From Parietichytrium sp. I65-24A (lineage: Eukaryota > Sar > Bigyra > Thraustochytrida > Thraustochytriidae): a stretch of DNA of 64,000 bases. This document shows, piece after piece, positions 11,829 through 21,449 of this stretch (its first letter is position 1; each line of letters begins with the position of its first letter). The notes under the pieces were generated by a model that was not told where the DNA came from, searched no databases, and saw only the letters and a list, made by a program, of their open reading frames with translations. The stretch is from the NCBI GenBank assembly GCA_012862575.1, contig BLSF01000047.1, positions 187,853-251,852 on the forward strand. Reading direction: 5' to 3'. The position numbers were made by a program, and so were the translations under genes.

Positions 11829-14800
11829 CTACGAAATAGACTTGCACAACTTGGAGAGATTCTGAGCCAGCGTTGAATCTTGGAATGCGTCCAGAATTCT
11901 GGAGGAAGTTCTGTAGTCTTCAACGCGCAAGCTGTTCAACATGGAGATCTTTTCCAGTACTGGGCGTTGCTCAGAAGGCACACTGTTCTCGTGTGTTCGA
12001 AGGAATCTCTGCAGCGGTGCATCCAGAAGGCCGCTCTTCCCAAAGTCGTTGATGTAGTATCCTCTCTTGTCCCCAATTAGCCTTTCAAACAACATTTCGG
12101 GAAGCTGTGCCCAATCCTCAAGCCTGCCGACCGGAAAAACCAACTTTCCGTCTATCGAGCTCGCAAGATAGTGGGTGCCATGCTGCGACCTTAAACAGAT
12201 AGCAACGGGATGGCCATGGGTATCGTCAGAGTCTTCGTTTGAGGACCCCGCCCCTGCAACGTCAGCAATATCTACACCGACAGCGTTGCTGCCCATCTCG
12301 CCTGCAACTTCGCTGTACGGAACGATCGCAAAGAGTGCGTCTTCGGACGTTGGCTCCAGGCAACGAAGCAAAGAAAAGTTCCCATCTGGATCCAAGGTCA
12401 GAAATTGTCTGCTCTGATCTGCCTCTTGCCAGAACAGGTGACGAATGATTTGCCGGTTTCGAACCGTGCGTACCTGCCACTTTGAACCAAGCGCCGTCGA
12501 AACCAGTGCCCCAGTAGTACTACGAATCTCCACAGTGCCGGTTGCTTCGTCTTGTACAAGTGTAAATCTGCACTGCTCTGCTCGGAAAATGAATTCTGTG
12601 AGGATGGAGATATCTCTCTCCTGCCTCCTGTATGCCTCTTCAACGCCGAGGAATCTCCTGTATTCCTTGTTGACGTCGTGGAAACTCCTGTATGGCTCGT
12701 TGAGGCCGTGGGAACTCCTGTACGCCTCATAGACACCGTACAAGCAAGTATGCTTGTTTATGAGATCGCGCCCCTTGTCTTGAAACTCCTTAGATCGGGG
12801 CGTTTGCCCATCGAACAAAAATGGCTTGATTAAATCCCAAAGGACTTTCTGGCGGTCCAATATGTCTGCATGTAAAACGTATGCGTCACTAAGTTTGTAC
12901 AATTGCTCCACTAGATCTCTGTCATTTGTTCTCTGATCTACAACATTTCTCCAGTTTAGCTTAATCAAGGTCAGAACTGCATCCCATACTGACCCGCTCC
13001 ATTCGCTCTCCTGAACACGATGCTGCAGAACCGCCCGGAGGTTCGATGGAGTCTCCGCTTCTGCTCCGCGCTCAATCATGACCAGAACTACTGAGTTTGC
13101 GTCTTTCACAGTTTCAAGAGTCGAAGCTTGACTTGCCAATCGCGCAGGGATCTCACAGATCAAGGTCTCCAGTTTGGAAACGTTTGCGTAGAACAGGTCG
13201 AAATACGTGAGTCCAGAGCTTTTCAACTTGGACTCGATTTCCGAAGCCTCTGGCGTGCTTAGACGACCAATCACAATATCTTTTATGCAACCTGCCAAGA
13301 TAGGAGAAATGCTGCGCTTCTTCAAATAGCCGTGTACTTCACAAAGCCGAATCGCGGCTGCAAGCTTTTGCCCGCTAAGCACAAGATCTGAAATCGCATT
13401 GCTTGGGAGGCGGCTCAGGATACCAGATTGGTCCAACAAGCCGTGCAATCCATCCGGAGATCCGAGACGTGAAGCCTTGGAGACCAAATGGCGCTTGATG
13501 AGCTGCAATTCGGTATCGCCGGCGTTCATTTCGCCGTCGTTGGACCTCTTATCGGCCCAGCGATGGCTCGGGCTGCGGTCGATCTCCTTCTCCGAGGTTT
13601 TGCGGATAGCCGTCTTTAGATTTTCAGCACTTGTCTGAGTGAGTTGCTTCCAGGCTATATCTTCCTTGCACACAGAAAGGCCGTCAGAGCCCTGACTGAT
13701 TGCCAGGTGATAGGCCCGCATGACCCTGCCAAGGACCTTCACCGCTTCATCTTCGGCGAGGCCAGGTCCGCTCGGCTTGATCTCTTCGCGCCTCAATAGA
13801 AGATTTCCGAGGGACGTCGACGTAGCTGTGGCAAATTGTGAGGAATCAAGCTTGCTTGATCGACTGCTCGACGGTCCAACGCGTTTCGCCGAGGACGACG
13901 CGCGAACAGAATTAGATTTTGGGCTCGAGTTGGCAGCTCGCTCTTCGTGTGAGGAGATACCAAGAGACCGCAGTTGCTCCTCAACACCGCGATCGTAGCT
14001 AATCCCCAAGAGACACGTCGCACTCAGCACAGCTGCATGGACCTGACCGTTCATATGGACGGGTGTGAGCGCGAACCATTCCGTTGTCACCCCGAATGAC
14101 ACACCGTCCGCCCAGTGGGAGAAGTTGTGGTTCGCATGTACCTTGAACACACCCGGTTCTTCGTAGGCGAGAAATACAATCCCGTTCGGTGCGCTCGAGC
14201 CAGTGTGTACGACAATCTGCGGCTTGATGGACCCTTCCAACGGGAGAGGCTCCGAGATAGAGCCATACCTCGGTTCTATTTGAGCGCAAATGTCACGGAC
14301 CTGAAACATGAAATATCCGTACGGTCCACGAACAACGCAGATTAGGAACGGTTTGCCATGCTCCCCAGCGCTGCAACTAATCCGCTCGACCGTTACGTCT
14401 CCGCTGTTCCGGCCAATCCTGCTACGCATTTCTGAGACAAGATCAGATACCTCCCATCCGGTTGCGAATTTCATTGTCGCAAGCTCCACGTCAAATCTCC
14501 GAATTCTCTGGTCTCTCATCAGAGAGTAGATGTACAGCATACCTCCCTGACGATGCAAATCGATATCTATCACGCAGCCAGCCCCGAGATCATCATCCTC
14601 CATGGCCGACGTACCACTTGACCGGACACCGTCTCTAGACGTCGACTGCGTGGACGGAGACCCGGATCCAAATCCCAGCCACTGCACGACTCGTGAAGCC
14701 ACTCCCATGCTTCCCTCCGTGGCGGTTCCATCGGCGCGATAGAGCTGAGCATATCGCAGGCAAAGATCATTGGAAGAGATCCATATGAGAAAAAGGTCTC

Positions 14801-15296
14801 CGTTTGCAGCCCCCGCCACGGACACGGAGGTCTGTTCGTCGGAAAAGGTCTTGAAGGACACTATCGGATGTTGTAGTTGTAGTGAAATCTGCATGGGCAC
14901 TGCATTTTCGATGCACGGCCAGCATACAACCTGGCCGGATTTAGACGCAATGATGGCCCCGACATCCACTTCAGAGTGAAATTTAAACGACCCGAAGAAG
15001 CAAGGATCGGCGCATCCATTCAGCGCCAACCGAGTGCACTCTGACGGTGTGCTCCTTCTCTGCGCAGCTTGCTTCCACACATACAGGTGATTGGCAGTGG
15101 TGACCCACGGCACCACGCATTCATGCGGCACCTGCGTAACGCCGTACTTCTTAAACGAATTCCCAAGCACAAGAATTTCTCCGGGCAAAGGACCGAGAGC
15201 CGCGAAGGTGACGGGGCAAGGTCCACTTCCCACGCGCTGCCGTTTTGCCCTGCTCCCTTCCGCATCCACGCGCTGCACAAAATTACTCGCCTCCAT
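11829..15296 (-). CDS. NUP133: Nup133/Nup155-family nucleoporin, probably Nup133
   Basis: 1155-residue protein laid out like Nup133, a scaffold subunit of the Y complex (Nup107-160) of the nuclear pore. The start is the ATG at 15296; the preceding TTG is ignored. The first 450 residues are beta-rich and match the N-terminal propeller pattern: a strand ending in LYVW followed by a Cys/Leu strand, then a GxVxxWP-type strand (SGQVVCWPCIEN). A low-complexity Ser-rich linker follows (about 440-490), then a long alpha-helical C-terminal half. Length agrees with Nup133 (about 1150). Odd: four 30-bp tandem units at 12625-12744 put four copies of a 10-residue EAYR-type repeat at about residues 851-890. 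Nup155 is the main alternative, but it is normally longer. The assignment rests on fold-like pattern and length, not on catalytic motifs. Confidence 0.68.
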   Translation of the reverse strand: MEASNFVQRVDAEGSRAKRQRVGSGPCPVTFAALGPLPGEILVLGNSFKKYGVTQVPHECVVPWVTTANHLYVWKQAAQRRSTPSECTRLALNGCADPCFFGSFKFHSEVDVGAIIASKSGQVVCWPCIENAVPMQISLQLQHPIVSFKTFSDEQTSVSVAGAANGDLFLIWISSNDLCLRYAQLYRADGTATEGSMGVASRVVQWLGFGSGSPSTQSTSRDGVRSSGTSAMEDDDLGAGCVIDIDLHRQGGMLYIYSLMRDQRIRRFDVELATMKFATGWEVSDLVSEMRSRIGRNSGDVTVERISCSAGEHGKPFLICVVRGPYGYFMFQVRDICAQIEPRYGSISEPLPLEGSIKPQIVVHTGSSAPNGIVFLAYEEPGVFKVHANHNFSHWADGVSFGVTTEWFALTPVHMNGQVHAAVLSATCLLGISYDRGVEEQLRSLGISSHEERAANSSPKSNSVRASSSAKRVGPSSSRSSKLDSSQFATATSTSLGNLLLRREEIKPSGPGLAEDEAVKVLGRVMRAYHLAISQGSDGLSVCKEDIAWKQLTQTSAENLKTAIRKTSEKEIDRSPSHRWADKRSNDGEMNAGDTELQLIKRHLVSKASRLGSPDGLHGLLDQSGILSRLPSNAISDLVLSGQKLAAAIRLCEVHGYLKKRSISPILAGCIKDIVIGRLSTPEASEIESKLKSSGLTYFDLFYANVSKLETLICEIPARLASQASTLETVKDANSVVLVMIERGAEAETPSNLRAVLQHRVQESEWSGSVWDAVLTLIKLNWRNVVDQRTNDRDLVEQLYKLSDAYVLHADILDRQKVLWDLIKPFLFDGQTPRSKEFQDKGRDLINKHTCLYGVYEAYRSSHGLNEPYRSFHDVNKEYRRFLGVEEAYRRQERDISILTEFIFRAEQCRFTLVQDEATGTVEIRSTTGALVSTALGSKWQVRTVRNRQIIRHLFWQEADQSRQFLTLDPDGNFSLLRCLEPTSEDALFAIVPYSEVAGEMGSNAVGVDIADVAGAGSSNEDSDDTHGHPVAICLRSQHGTHYLASSIDGKLVFPVGRLEDWAQLPEMLFERLIGDKRGYYINDFGKSGLLDAPLQRFLRTHENSVPSEQRPVLEKISMLNSLRVEDYRTSSRILDAFQDSTLAQNLSKLCKSIS
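12625..12744 (-). repeat. Four 30-bp in-frame tandem repeats inside the nucleoporin
   Basis: Four consecutive 30-bp units, each beginning CTCCTGTA on the plus strand. They encode EAYRSSHGLN, EPYRSFHDVN, KEYRRFLGVE and EAYRRQERDI. Units differ at several bases, so the expansion is not recent or has been diverging under selection. Confidence 0.9.
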
Positions 15297-15410
15297 GTTC
15301 AATCTCGCACTGGCCTTTCTCAGCTAGAGCGCTCCCTCCACCTCTGGGTGCTGGTACCAGTTGCTGGTGCTATGTCTGGCACTGAACTGTCTGACAGTGT
15401 GAGTCTGTGC

Positions 15411-15443
15411 CTTCCTCTTCCTCTTCCTCTTCCTCTTCCTCTT
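15411..15443. repeat. (CTTCCT)n hexamer repeat
   Basis: About five tandem hexamers, 115-147 bp upstream of the nucleoporin ATG. It is purine-rich on that gene's coding strand. Confidence 0.9.
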
Positions 15444-16404
15444 GCTTCTCCTTTAACCTCAGCCTTTCAAATCAAGCAACAGTGCGTAATATCCCTTTGT
15501 CTGCTCTGCCTTGTTCCTCCGTGCTGCTAGTGGCGTCTCTTTCCAACGCTTCTTGCCTTCGCACTTCCCGCTTCCCGATTTGACTGCTTCTCACTACTTC
15601 TCACTATCTCTCACTGCTCCGTCCGCTCAGCCCACTCTCACTATGTCACGCTATCTCGCACTACTCTCCCCAGCTGGTTGGATATCATCTTTTCGCTTTT
15701 CAAATCGGCAAAAGGAACGAAGGAAGGGCTCGCTGTAGGGTCCGCCCAGGCGCTACTCACTGTCCATCCCAATCGCTAGTGTCTCCCTACCCGCTCCGTC
15801 CAGTTGTGGAACGCATTGGGTTGCGGAACGTATTTCATATTTACGTTCCGCCCTTTAAAATCTGCTATGCTATGCTACTCACTGCTACTCTCATCTATAT
15901 ACTAGGAACTACTTTATTACTGATCACTGGAAATTATAGTAGTACTACCACACGTGCGCTAGGAGGATTGTGAGTAATGCAAGAAGGTTGTCCATGCAAT
16001 GATAGCAATGATTTGCGAAGTGTTAGTGCACTAGTAATAGTTCCTCAGTCCCTTTGTTGCGAAATGCACTCGTAGGATCCCTACTCCAAACACATACTTA
16101 TTCTATTTAGTAGGTCTGATAAGAATATGGTACTGATCCAGATCCTCATGTAAATAATCACAGTTAGTTCAAGCAAGGTACGGCAATACGCACTAATACA
16201 AGGCAGTAGTAACGGTGGTGGTGAGTGCAATGTTCATTGAAGAGGGAAAGCAAAAGTAAAAGCCTTTGAGTAAAAGCAAAGCAAACTGATTTTTGTTGTT
16301 TTGTAATTGTGTGAAACGTGTCCAGTCTGAGAGAGCGAGAAGGAGGAGGGAAGAGCGAAGGTCTCGGGACCAGAGGAGACAAGAAAGGCCTCTCTCAGCT
16401 CACT

Positions 16405-16533
16405 CTCTTCAGTCTCTTCATTCATTCAGTCTCTTCTTCATTCAGTCTCTTCTTCATTCAAGCTCTTCAGTTTCGTGTTCAGACCACAAGGCGCGCTTTC
16501 GACACTTTCGACACTTTCGACGCTTTCGACTAC
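16405..16533. repeat. TCTTCATTCAG and TTTCGACAC short tandem repeats
   Basis: Two neighbouring patches: imperfect TCTCTTCATTCAG-like units at about 16405-16471, and four 9-bp TTTCGACAC/G units at 16498-16530. Both lie in the leader of the fusion gene. Confidence 0.8.
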
Positions 16534-16604
16534 CCAGCGGTTCTGCGGCCCACCTTGCGGCGAGCACCAATCAGCGCATCTTGATTGGGAAGCACAATCA
16601 GAGC

Positions 16605-19600
16605 ATGGAAACGCTGCGCGGAAGATGCGTTCTGTTAACCGGGGCAACCGGCTTTGTGGGCAAAGTGGCTGTTGAGAAGCTTTTGCGATGCAACGTTCGC
16701 AAGCTCTATCTTCTCGTTCGCCCGGGAAAAGGCCGACTGGCCGCTGCCCGAATGCAGGAGGAAGTGATTCTTTCGCAGGTGTTCGATACGATGGTCAGAG
16801 ATTTGGGTGGCGGAGCAGCGGGCAGGAGAATGCTGCAGGAACTGTGCGACAAAACGTTGGTAGCAGTGTCCGGGGATGTAACTCTCCCCGGTCTGGGAAT
16901 CTCTGAAGCGGACGTGGCGAGCATGAAGAGCGACGGCATCGGGATTATCATGCACTGCGCTGCGTCGGTGAACTTTGACGATCCTCTGCAACAGGCCTTG
17001 GAACTCAACACCTGCGGCGCGCTGCGGGTGTTGGAGTTGGCCAAGATGCTCCAGGTGAAAGCGCTGGTACACGTGTCCACGGCTTACGTTAACGCCAACA
17101 AAAAGTCCGGCCAGGTGCTCGAAGAAAAAATTTATCCGCTCAGCTTTGACCCTGCCCAAGTTGTCGAAACGTACATGACGCATGGCCGGCAGACGCAGCC
17201 TAGCTTTGACCGCCTTCAACTAGAGATCCAAGGCGACTTCCCGAATACGTATACTCTCACCAAAGCCATGGCGGAAGTCTTGATCGAAAGGAATCACGGA
17301 GATGTTCCTCTGGCCATCGTGCGACCGTCCATTGTCGGTGCCTCCTGGAAAGAGCCGTGCCCGGGCTGGGTCGATGTTGTGAGCGCGGCGAGCGCTGTAT
17401 TTATGGGTGTGTGTCTGGGTGTGGTTACAATGCTCCCCGGAGACCCCAGGGGCGTAGCTGCGATCGTTCCAGTGGATTTGGTGGTAAACCACATGATCCT
17501 CGCGTGCGCTCAGGTATTTGACAAGCCTTCAAGTTTGCACATCAGCCACAGCTGCACTTCGACGTTCAACCCGGTTAGGTGGCGCGTTGTGAGCAAGTCG
17601 GTGGTTGGCTCGTACCACAAGCGCCCGCCACAGGTCAAGCTAACTCCGGGCCCTGTCAAGTTCCGTATGCTTCAGAACCGCCAGCGATTCGATATGGAAT
17701 GGGCACTTCGGTACGTATTTCCAACGCGGCTCTTCTCGCGCGCGGCAAAGCTCAGTGGAAACAAGACTTATGTGCGGCAATCACAGAGGCTTGAAATGCT
17801 GCTTGATCGGTCAAACTACCTTGTCAACTTATTTGAGCCGTTCACGTCCACCGAATATCTCTTCTCCTGTTCCACCGCCGAGGAATGGGTGGGTACAGGT
17901 GCTGGCGGTCGAGGCACGATGCTCTCGGTGGATGCAATGGAAATCGATTGGCCAAGGTACTTTGAAAACTACGTGTATGGCCTCAATCGGTTTATCCTCA
18001 AGGAGGACCTTGTCCCGGTGAGTCAGGGCGCCGTATCTCATACCGATCTCAGTCTTACGCTTGGACGCCTTTTGGAATGGGACCCGGACCATCATTCAAT
18101 AAGCTTCCCTGGTATGATTTCGGATATCTCGTGGGCTTACACCTCCAGCAGGAAGCCAGGCTACACCAAGTCTGGCTTTCTCGGGAGGCTTATGGGTTTG
18201 ACAGGCTGGAGAGAAGGTCTCGCTCAGGAAGCCAAACATGTGCCGCGCAAGACAATTCGCAAAGTGACAAAAATGAAATCCCTGGTGCTTCGGTCTGCCA
18301 AAGTGCGGGAGGCAATCAAGCAATTCGCTGCCGAGTCCCCGAATCAACACCGCGCCGATGGTCAAACGCGCGCGGAGGCCTACTTTGATGAAATCGCCAG
18401 CACAATGGCAGACTCTCCTCCAAGAGCATTCGGATGGGCACTTCGGAAGATCTGGCGACAGCTGTACGAAGGAATCCGTGTGCACGAAGAAGGCCTCGAA
18501 AAGCTGCGGGATCTGGCCGCCCACGCTGACTGTCCAATTGTGCTTGTCCCAACGCACAGAAGTTATGTGGATTTTTTGATCCTCTCATTCGTCTTCTTTG
18601 CATTGAACCTTCCTGTGCCGTACATAGTGTCTTCAACCGATTTCCTGAAAATGAAAGGTGTCTCAGGGTTGCTCCGATCCTCTGGGGCCTTTTTCTTGCG
18701 TCGGGAAGGTTTCATAGCCAAGGACAAGCTCTATGCAGCTGTTTTCGCAGCGTACCTGCAACAATTGCTTATGGATAAGCAGATTGTGGAGTACTATGTT
18801 GAGGGAACGCGGAGCAGGTCTGGCAAATCTCTCTCTCCAAAGGATGGCATAACAAGGATGTGCCTTGAGCCGGTGTTGACGGGGAAGATCAACGATGTGA
18901 TCTTTGTCCCTATCTCCATAGACTACGAAAAACCGATCGAGGCAACTTTGTACTCGCATGAAATGTTGGGCGTGTCTAAAACACCAGAAACTACAGAGAA
19001 CCTGCTAAAGTCGGCTATGCTTTTACGAAAGTCCTTTGGAAACATCTCCGTTCAATTTGCGGAACATATACACGCGAAAGAGACACTCTGCCAGATTGCT
19101 GCAAAGCAAAGTTTGACAATGGAGCTTAAAAACGCTCCAACTCTGGCAAGGTCACTCGGATACGAATTTATTCAAGCATTTCAGTCTGCTGCGGTATGCA
19201 TGCCGATTCATCTCGCCTGTACGCTGCTGTTGATGTATCGGCACGGAATCACGACAGAGCAACTCGCCCAGAGCGTGGACTGGCTTCGCGAAGAAATATT
19301 GCTGCGTGGTGGCCATGTCGCTTGTGCCGAGGGGGAGCATCGTTATGAAATGGTGAAAAGGGCGATTAACTTGCTTGGACCAGCCGTGCACAAGCGATCC
19401 TCTCCACCAGTCTTGGAGGTGGCAGTGTCGCACTCGCCGAAAGAGTATCATAATATGGTTTTACTGGGCTATTATCGCAACAAGATCATACATTTGTTCG
19501 AGCGTGAAGCCCTTTGGGCATGTGCCCTCTATGCGCACTGGGCTCACTCTGTTCATCCTTCGTCGCCACTGAGGGGTGCATCTAGCGGGGCATCTGCGCA

Positions 19601-20450
19601 CCGAGCTCGTGACCTACGCCCAGCGGAGACAAAGGGCGACAACAGCCGAGCAATTAGCGCCTCTGTCGATTTGTCTCAAGTGAAGAACTCGAACACATTT
19701 AAGAGGTCAGCGTTGGACGAGTTCCTTCCCAATATTGACCCTTCTGAGAAGAGGAGTGTCGGGTCCCAGCCGTCCGCCTCTGCAGAGAGGCCGCTCAACA
19801 GGCGAGTGGCCGCGCCTCTGGCCATTGTTGAGCGAGATGTAGAGTTTCTGGACAACCTTTTGGACCTGGAATTCGTCAGTCTTCCAAGATTCAGAGACGC
19901 AGCGAGCTCGAGAAGAATAGCCTTGGAGCAGCTCTTGTCCAGAGGCGTATTCTTTTCTGACAAGGACGATCTCGGAGTGGTGCAGACGTCGTCTGACGCG
20001 GAGCGGCTGTTTGGCCTATTGTGTTCGATGGCTTGGCCGTTGGTTGATAGCTACTTCGTTGCAGCTTCAGCTTTAATTGCGCTCATACCTGATGGCAACG
20101 TCAAGTTTGGAACCCTTGTCCAGCGCATGAGTTTGCTTGCAGAAAACTTTTACCACGACCGTGTAATCTTGCACTACGAAAGCTGCTCGTCTGGAACCCT
20201 GCAGAATGCCTTGCGCACTTTTGAGAAGTGGGGCGTCATTTCGATCGAAGAGAGGCTGGTTCCAAAGACGATCGGAAAGCCCGCAAGCGTGGAGCATATA
20301 GTAGCCATACAGCCTGAGTTTCAAGAGCGAGCTCATCTTCAAGAACTCATTGACAGGATTGACTATCTCAGAGGACCCATTTTCCTCAGACGCGGCGGAG
20401 TACTTTCCGCATCTTCCGTGGCTGACTTTCCCATGCTCGCTAGAATCTGA
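16605..20450 (+). CDS. Fatty acyl-CoA reductase / DHAP (glycerol-3-phosphate) acyltransferase fusion
   Basis: 1281-residue bifunctional enzyme, probably of peroxisomal ether-lipid synthesis. Residues 1 to about 520 form a fatty acyl-CoA reductase (FAR; NADPH reduction of acyl-CoA to fatty alcohol). It has the Rossmann LLTGATGFVGK at 10-20, the short-chain-dehydrogenase YTLTK pair at 216/220, and the FAR C-terminal region after it. Residues from about 600 to the end form a PlsB/GNPAT-type acyltransferase, with HX4D as HRSYVD at 651-656, the FFLRREG stretch and EGTRSRSGK at 733-741. These match dihydroxyacetone-phosphate acyltransferase better than bacterial PlsB. Fatty alcohol and acyl-DHAP are the two substrates of alkyl-DHAP synthase, so the fusion joins consecutive needs of one pathway. 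The C-terminus is ARI, a weak PTS1-like tripeptide. No intron or stop separates the domains. I recall a similar reductase/acyltransferase fusion (FARAT) from Dictyostelium. Confidence 0.9.
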   Translation: METLRGRCVLLTGATGFVGKVAVEKLLRCNVRKLYLLVRPGKGRLAAARMQEEVILSQVFDTMVRDLGGGAAGRRMLQELCDKTLVAVSGDVTLPGLGISEADVASMKSDGIGIIMHCAASVNFDDPLQQALELNTCGALRVLELAKMLQVKALVHVSTAYVNANKKSGQVLEEKIYPLSFDPAQVVETYMTHGRQTQPSFDRLQLEIQGDFPNTYTLTKAMAEVLIERNHGDVPLAIVRPSIVGASWKEPCPGWVDVVSAASAVFMGVCLGVVTMLPGDPRGVAAIVPVDLVVNHMILACAQVFDKPSSLHISHSCTSTFNPVRWRVVSKSVVGSYHKRPPQVKLTPGPVKFRMLQNRQRFDMEWALRYVFPTRLFSRAAKLSGNKTYVRQSQRLEMLLDRSNYLVNLFEPFTSTEYLFSCSTAEEWVGTGAGGRGTMLSVDAMEIDWPRYFENYVYGLNRFILKEDLVPVSQGAVSHTDLSLTLGRLLEWDPDHHSISFPGMISDISWAYTSSRKPGYTKSGFLGRLMGLTGWREGLAQEAKHVPRKTIRKVTKMKSLVLRSAKVREAIKQFAAESPNQHRADGQTRAEAYFDEIASTMADSPPRAFGWALRKIWRQLYEGIRVHEEGLEKLRDLAAHADCPIVLVPTHRSYVDFLILSFVFFALNLPVPYIVSSTDFLKMKGVSGLLRSSGAFFLRREGFIAKDKLYAAVFAAYLQQLLMDKQIVEYYVEGTRSRSGKSLSPKDGITRMCLEPVLTGKINDVIFVPISIDYEKPIEATLYSHEMLGVSKTPETTENLLKSAMLLRKSFGNISVQFAEHIHAKETLCQIAAKQSLTMELKNAPTLARSLGYEFIQAFQSAAVCMPIHLACTLLLMYRHGITTEQLAQSVDWLREEILLRGGHVACAEGEHRYEMVKRAINLLGPAVHKRSSPPVLEVAVSHSPKEYHNMVLLGYYRNKIIHLFEREALWACALYAHWAHSVHPSSPLRGASSGASAHRARDLRPAETKGDNSRAISASVDLSQVKNSNTFKRSALDEFLPNIDPSEKRSVGSQPSASAERPLNRRVAAPLAIVERDVEFLDNLLDLEFVSLPRFRDAASSRRIALEQLLSRGVFFSDKDDLGVVQTSSDAERLFGLLCSMAWPLVDSYFVAASALIALIPDGNVKFGTLVQRMSLLAENFYHDRVILHYESCSSGTLQNALRTFEKWGVISIEERLVPKTIGKPASVEHIVAIQPEFQERAHLQELIDRIDYLRGPIFLRRGGVLSASSVADFPMLARI

Positions 20451-20961
20451 GTTTTCCTTGCTCTCTCGCCGTGGACACTCGATGCGCCGATGTGATAATT
20501 AATTCCATGAAATCTTGCTCTTTTCCAGCTTTGTCAATCAATTTCTTAAATCTGGCTGTCCCAAAAAAAAAAAGAAACCGAAAAAAAACTTACATTCATT
20601 GATTTCAAGATTGATCAAAGATTAATTCCTGATTGATCTCTCTCTCGAAAGCAAGACAACAACAAAAATCTACACCGAGTCGTAAGCTTTTCTATCGGCT
20701 TGTAATAGAGAACAAACATATGTTCTTTTTATCCGTTCAGACTTTCAAACTCAGTCTCAGAGGCTCCGTCTAGCAGTGCCACGGTATGGGCGAAAGAAGA
20801 GTAGGCAACGCGGTCCTTTGATTTCGAGAGCAAGTGTTGGTGAGCGCTGTTCCAAAAAGGCACAGAGAGTTAGAGGAGCAGCAAACTTGCATGACATCGA
20901 ACTCGATTGGAAATAGAGAGGTGGTGGCCTGCCGTTCCCATACCTGTCCTTCGCCAGCACC

Positions 20962-21034
20962 TGCACAGTTGCATGCATAAATGCACAATTGCATAAATGC
21001 ACAATTGCATAATTGCAATTGACTGCAAATTGCA
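20962..21034. repeat. Imperfect tandem repeat around ATGCACAATTGCATAA
   Basis: About four overlapping units containing the palindromes TGCA and CAATTG, in steps of about 14 bp. The patch can fold on itself because each unit is close to self-complementary. Confidence 0.75.
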
Positions 21035-21176
21035 CATTCTCGCTAGCGGGTTGTCTTCTTACCGTCGCTGCATCGCGGCTCCGCGGCCAGGGACAATCAC
21101 GCATGGAAGAAAGGCTAAGACCCAGGCTATTCAAAGTGTGTGATCGTCCTCTTCAAGTCGCCTCACGTCTCTGCTT

Positions 21177-21177
21177 C

Positions 21178-21208
<31 letters not shown>

Positions 21209-21210
21209 TC
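21177..21210. repeat. (TTTC)n repeat
   Basis: Eight or so TTTC units, 240-270 bp upstream of the ATG at 21450. Here the pyrimidine strand is the coding strand. Confidence 0.95.
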
Positions 21211-21449
21211 GTTCTTCCTCTCAGAGTTCTGTTCTGACTTTCTAAAAAGCCTCGCGAGTCTCGTGGCGCTTTTGTGCTTTTGTTTGCATCGTGGCAAGCC
21301 CTCCCTCGCGCTCGAACATCGGAGGCGTTTCGCCGGTGGAGCAGCGGGCCAGGCCACATCCCCAGGCGGAGGCAGTCCAGTCGCTGTGCGAAGGAAGGCA
21401 AGGAATTCGAAGGCGCACACGTGGGGACGCCGGGGCCAGAGCTGACGAG

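Larger units (their letters stand above)
15297..16604. other. Divergent intergenic region, likely two promoters
   Basis: 1.3 kb between the minus-strand nucleoporin ATG and the plus-strand reductase-acyltransferase ATG. It holds a CTTCCT array near the nucleoporin and pyrimidine-rich repeats just upstream of the fusion gene. The fusion-gene frame is open back to 16293 but without an ATG, so I treat 16293-16604 as leader. Confidence 0.6.
20451..21449. other. Intergenic region with AATTGCA and TTTC repeats
   Basis: 1 kb between two plus-strand genes. A/T-rich at first (3' UTR of the fusion gene), then two repeat patches listed separately. The downstream frame is open from 21291 through a GTG, but the first ATG is at 21450. 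Confidence 0.6.

Noticed and set aside
16293-16604. 104-codon N-terminal extension of the reductase-acyltransferase fusion
   Set aside because: Starts at TTG, is built of Ser/Phe/Arg low-complexity repeat, and lies before a good ATG directly at the Rossmann domain.
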